A stretch of DNA of 64,000 bases from Streptomyces griseocarneus. Lineage in GTDB: Bacteria > Actinomycetota > Actinomycetes > Streptomycetales > Streptomycetaceae. Positions 62,626 to 64,000 of the stretch are shown here, in pieces. The DNA lies in NCBI GenBank assembly GCA_003674045.1, contig PENC01000001.1, forward strand, positions 310,001-374,000. The letters are read 5' to 3'. Position numbers and translations under genes: made by a program. Position 1 is the stretch's first letter. Each line of letters starts with the position of its first letter. The notes below the pieces were generated by a model. The model did not search any database. It was given only the letters and a program-made list of their open reading frames with translations, and was not told the origin of the DNA.

Positions 62626-63735
62626 TCAGCGCCCCCGTTTCCGGGCCGCCATCTCGCGTCCTTCGGCCGTGCGCCGTTTCCAGTCCCGCCGGATCTCCGC
62701 CCGCAACCGCGCGTCCGTCCGCGCCACGATGTACGTGTTCTCCCGCAGCAGCTTCCGGTAGCTGTCGAGCCGCCGCTGCCGCAGCTCGCCCGACTCCACC
62801 GCGGCCAGCACGGCGCATCCCGGCTCGCTCTCGTGCGCGCAGTCGTGGAAACGGCAGCGCGTCGCGAGGGCCTCGATCTCGGCGAAGGTCTGGGAGAGGC
62901 CGTCCTCGGCGTCCCACAGGCCGACGCCGCGCAGGCCGGGCGTGTCGATGAGGACGCCCCCGCCCGGCAGGGGCAGCATGTCGCGGGTCGTCGTGGTGTG
63001 GCGGCCCTTGCCGTCGCTGTCGCGGATGGCCTGGACGTCCTGGACGTCGGCGCCCACGAGCGCGTTGGCCAGCGTGGACTTGCCCGCGCCGGACTGCCCC
63101 AGGAGCACGGACGTGCCGCCCGCGAGCGTCGCGGCGAGGATGTCGACGCCCGCGCCGGTCGCCGAGCTGACGGCCAGGACCTGCGCGCCCGGGGCCGCCG
63201 ACTCGGTATCGGCGACGAGGTGGGCGAGCACCACGGGGTCGGTGACGAGGTCGGCCTTGGTGAGCACGACCATGGGCGCGGCGCCGCTCTCCCAGGCCAG
63301 GGCCAGGAACCGTTCGACCCTGCCGAGGTCCAGCTCGGCGGCGAGGGAGACGGCGATCACGGCGTGGTCGACGTTGGCGGCGAGGATCTGGCCCTCGGAG
63401 GCCTTGGAGGAGGTCGACCGGACGAAGGCCGTACGGCGCGGCAGCAGCGCCCGTACAAAGCCTTGGGCGAGGTCGACGGCCGCCCAGTCGCCGGTGCACA
63501 TGATGCGCAGCGGGTCGCCCGTGGCGACGAGCGCGGTGTCGGCCTGCACGGTGCGTACGCCGTCGCCGTCGCCGTCGCCGTCAGCGGCAGGGACGACGAG
63601 GTCGCAGCGGCCGCGGTCGACGCGGACGATCCGCCCGGGGGTCAGGCCCTCGGCGGCGTACGGTGCGAAGTCTTCAGCGAACCCCGCGTCCCAGCCGTAG
63701 CGGGCGAGGGGGTGTTGAGCGGTGAGCTCGGACAA
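62626..63735 (-). CDS. rsgA: Ribosome small-subunit-dependent GTPase A
   Basis: A 369-residue circularly permuted GTPase that checks 30S maturation. An OB domain comes first (about 30-110, with a GDGDGDG run coded by a GCCGTC repeat). The G motifs are in permuted order: LTKADL (158-163) before P-loop GQSGAGKST (213-221), then switch TTTTRD and DTPG. The zinc-finger C-RFHD-C-AH-ESEPG-C follows. The start is TTG 63735 with AAGGACC upstream. A short ORF with a strong ribosome binding site overlaps its 5' end. Confidence 0.93.
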   Translation of the reverse strand: MSELTAQHPLARYGWDAGFAEDFAPYAAEGLTPGRIVRVDRGRCDLVVPAADGDGDGDGVRTVQADTALVATGDPLRIMCTGDWAAVDLAQGFVRALLPRRTAFVRSTSSKASEGQILAANVDHAVIAVSLAAELDLGRVERFLALAWESGAAPMVVLTKADLVTDPVVLAHLVADTESAAPGAQVLAVSSATGAGVDILAATLAGGTSVLLGQSGAGKSTLANALVGADVQDVQAIRDSDGKGRHTTTTRDMLPLPGGGVLIDTPGLRGVGLWDAEDGLSQTFAEIEALATRCRFHDCAHESEPGCAVLAAVESGELRQRRLDSYRKLLRENTYIVARTDARLRAEIRRDWKRRTAEGREMAARKRGR

Positions 63736-63811
63736 GGTGATGGTCCTTCAGGAGGGAGGTTTCACATACCGACGTGTGTGTGCGGGCGGAGCCCGTCGCG
63801 GTGACAGTCAT
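63674..63811 (-). CDS. Possible upstream ORF overlapping the rsgA start
   Basis: ATG 63811 follows GGAGGTGAGG at ideal spacing, better than the site used by rsgA. It would code 45 residues (MTVTATGSARTHTSV..., Arg-rich end) in another frame and stop 62 bases inside rsgA. It could couple or limit rsgA translation. It has no recognisable domain, so it may be a chance frame. Confidence 0.3.
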   Translation of the reverse strand: MTVTATGSARTHTSVCETSLLKDHHLVRAHRSTPPRPLRLGRGVR

Positions 63812-64000
63812 CGGTCCTCACCTCCTGGTTCTGCGCGGTGTTGCGCGCGGCGATCGTAAATCGCGGGCCCATCGCCCCGCCACGCGTTTTTCCGGGGCTG
63901 AGCCCCGGATCCCCGTCTATGGGGGTGCGTCCTGCGCTTCGCGTGCGGCTGCGGGCCGGTGGGGGCTTGTCGCGCAGTTCCCCGCGCCCCTTGCAGGGCT
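63736..64000. repeat. Region upstream of rsgA ending in dispersed repeat copy F
   Basis: 63959-63991 is an exact copy of the 33-base repeat core, with related sequence from about 63919 (GGGGGTGCGTCCTGCG). A CCGGGGCTGAGCCCCGG hairpin precedes it at about 63891-63907. The rest up to 63890 should hold the rsgA promoter; I could not place it. Confidence 0.6.

Noticed and set aside
63546..63600. GCCGTC hexanucleotide repeat in rsgA as a phase-variable tract
   Set aside because: The unit is six bases, so a change in number adds or removes Gly-Asp without a frameshift; it lies in a surface loop of the OB domain.

Overview
The window is a stretch of a high-GC actinobacterial chromosome, almost certainly Streptomyces. 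Third-codon GC is very high, GTG and TTG starts are common, several genes look leaderless, and the first gene is whiI, a sporulation regulator confined to Streptomyces and close relatives. Gene order (whiI, DUF3000, hemE, then hemG-hemQ, murC-msrB, the treX/treY/treZ set and a sulfate-assimilation operon) matches the conserved chromosomal core. I see no rRNA, tRNA, CRISPR array, transposase, phage genes or biosynthetic gene cluster.

Layout. 1-7.1 kb: whiI (cut by the window edge) with a WhiG-type promoter, DUF3000, hemE, a small protocatechuate block (pcaF-pcaH-pcaG, minus strand) lying between hemE and hemG, then hemG-hemQ of the coproporphyrin branch of heme synthesis. 7.2-12.9 kb: secreted S33 peptidase, a TIGR04222 membrane protein, a secreted DUF4142-DUF1996 pair, a strong hairpin and a NERD protein. 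13-17.6 kb: iron-uptake operon efeO-efeB plus a secreted phosphoesterase. 17.6-20.4 kb: a BlaI-family repressor divergent from a class A penicillin-binding protein that has lost its SxxK serine; a perfect BlaI-like palindrome lies between them. 20.4-28.3 kb: two deacetylase-like lipoproteins, Pth2-like protein, an ABC pair with a likely frameshift, nadE, zapE and a RibD-C reductase. 28.5-34.9 kb: an uncharacterised protein, an ABC exporter divergent from a two-component system, murC and msrB. 34.9-42.4 kb: treZ, a GNAT protein, treY and glgX/treX for making trehalose from glycogen. 42.9-47.9 kb: SAV2148-family HEPN protein, DEDDh exonuclease, APH-fold kinase and a secreted subtilisin.

48-57.4 kb: one long minus-strand sulfur operon. 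A leader peptide and a 19-bp hairpin precede sulfite reductase, a zinc-ribbon microprotein, cysH-cysC-cysD-cysN, a sulfonate-type ABC importer and a CbiX-type chelatase. The set covers sulfate activation, reduction to sulfide, sulfonate scavenging and siroheme metal insertion. 57.6-64 kb: a long disordered protein with a degenerate PP2C domain, a LuxR-type regulator, DUF456, MGMT and rsgA.

A GC-rich repeat family with a 33-base core recurs in seven intergenic places, often beside terminator-like hairpins. The most distinctive signals are the leader-peptide/hairpin control region of the sulfur operon, the BlaI-linked penicillin-binding protein without a catalytic serine, and the PP2C-like protein without metal ligands.
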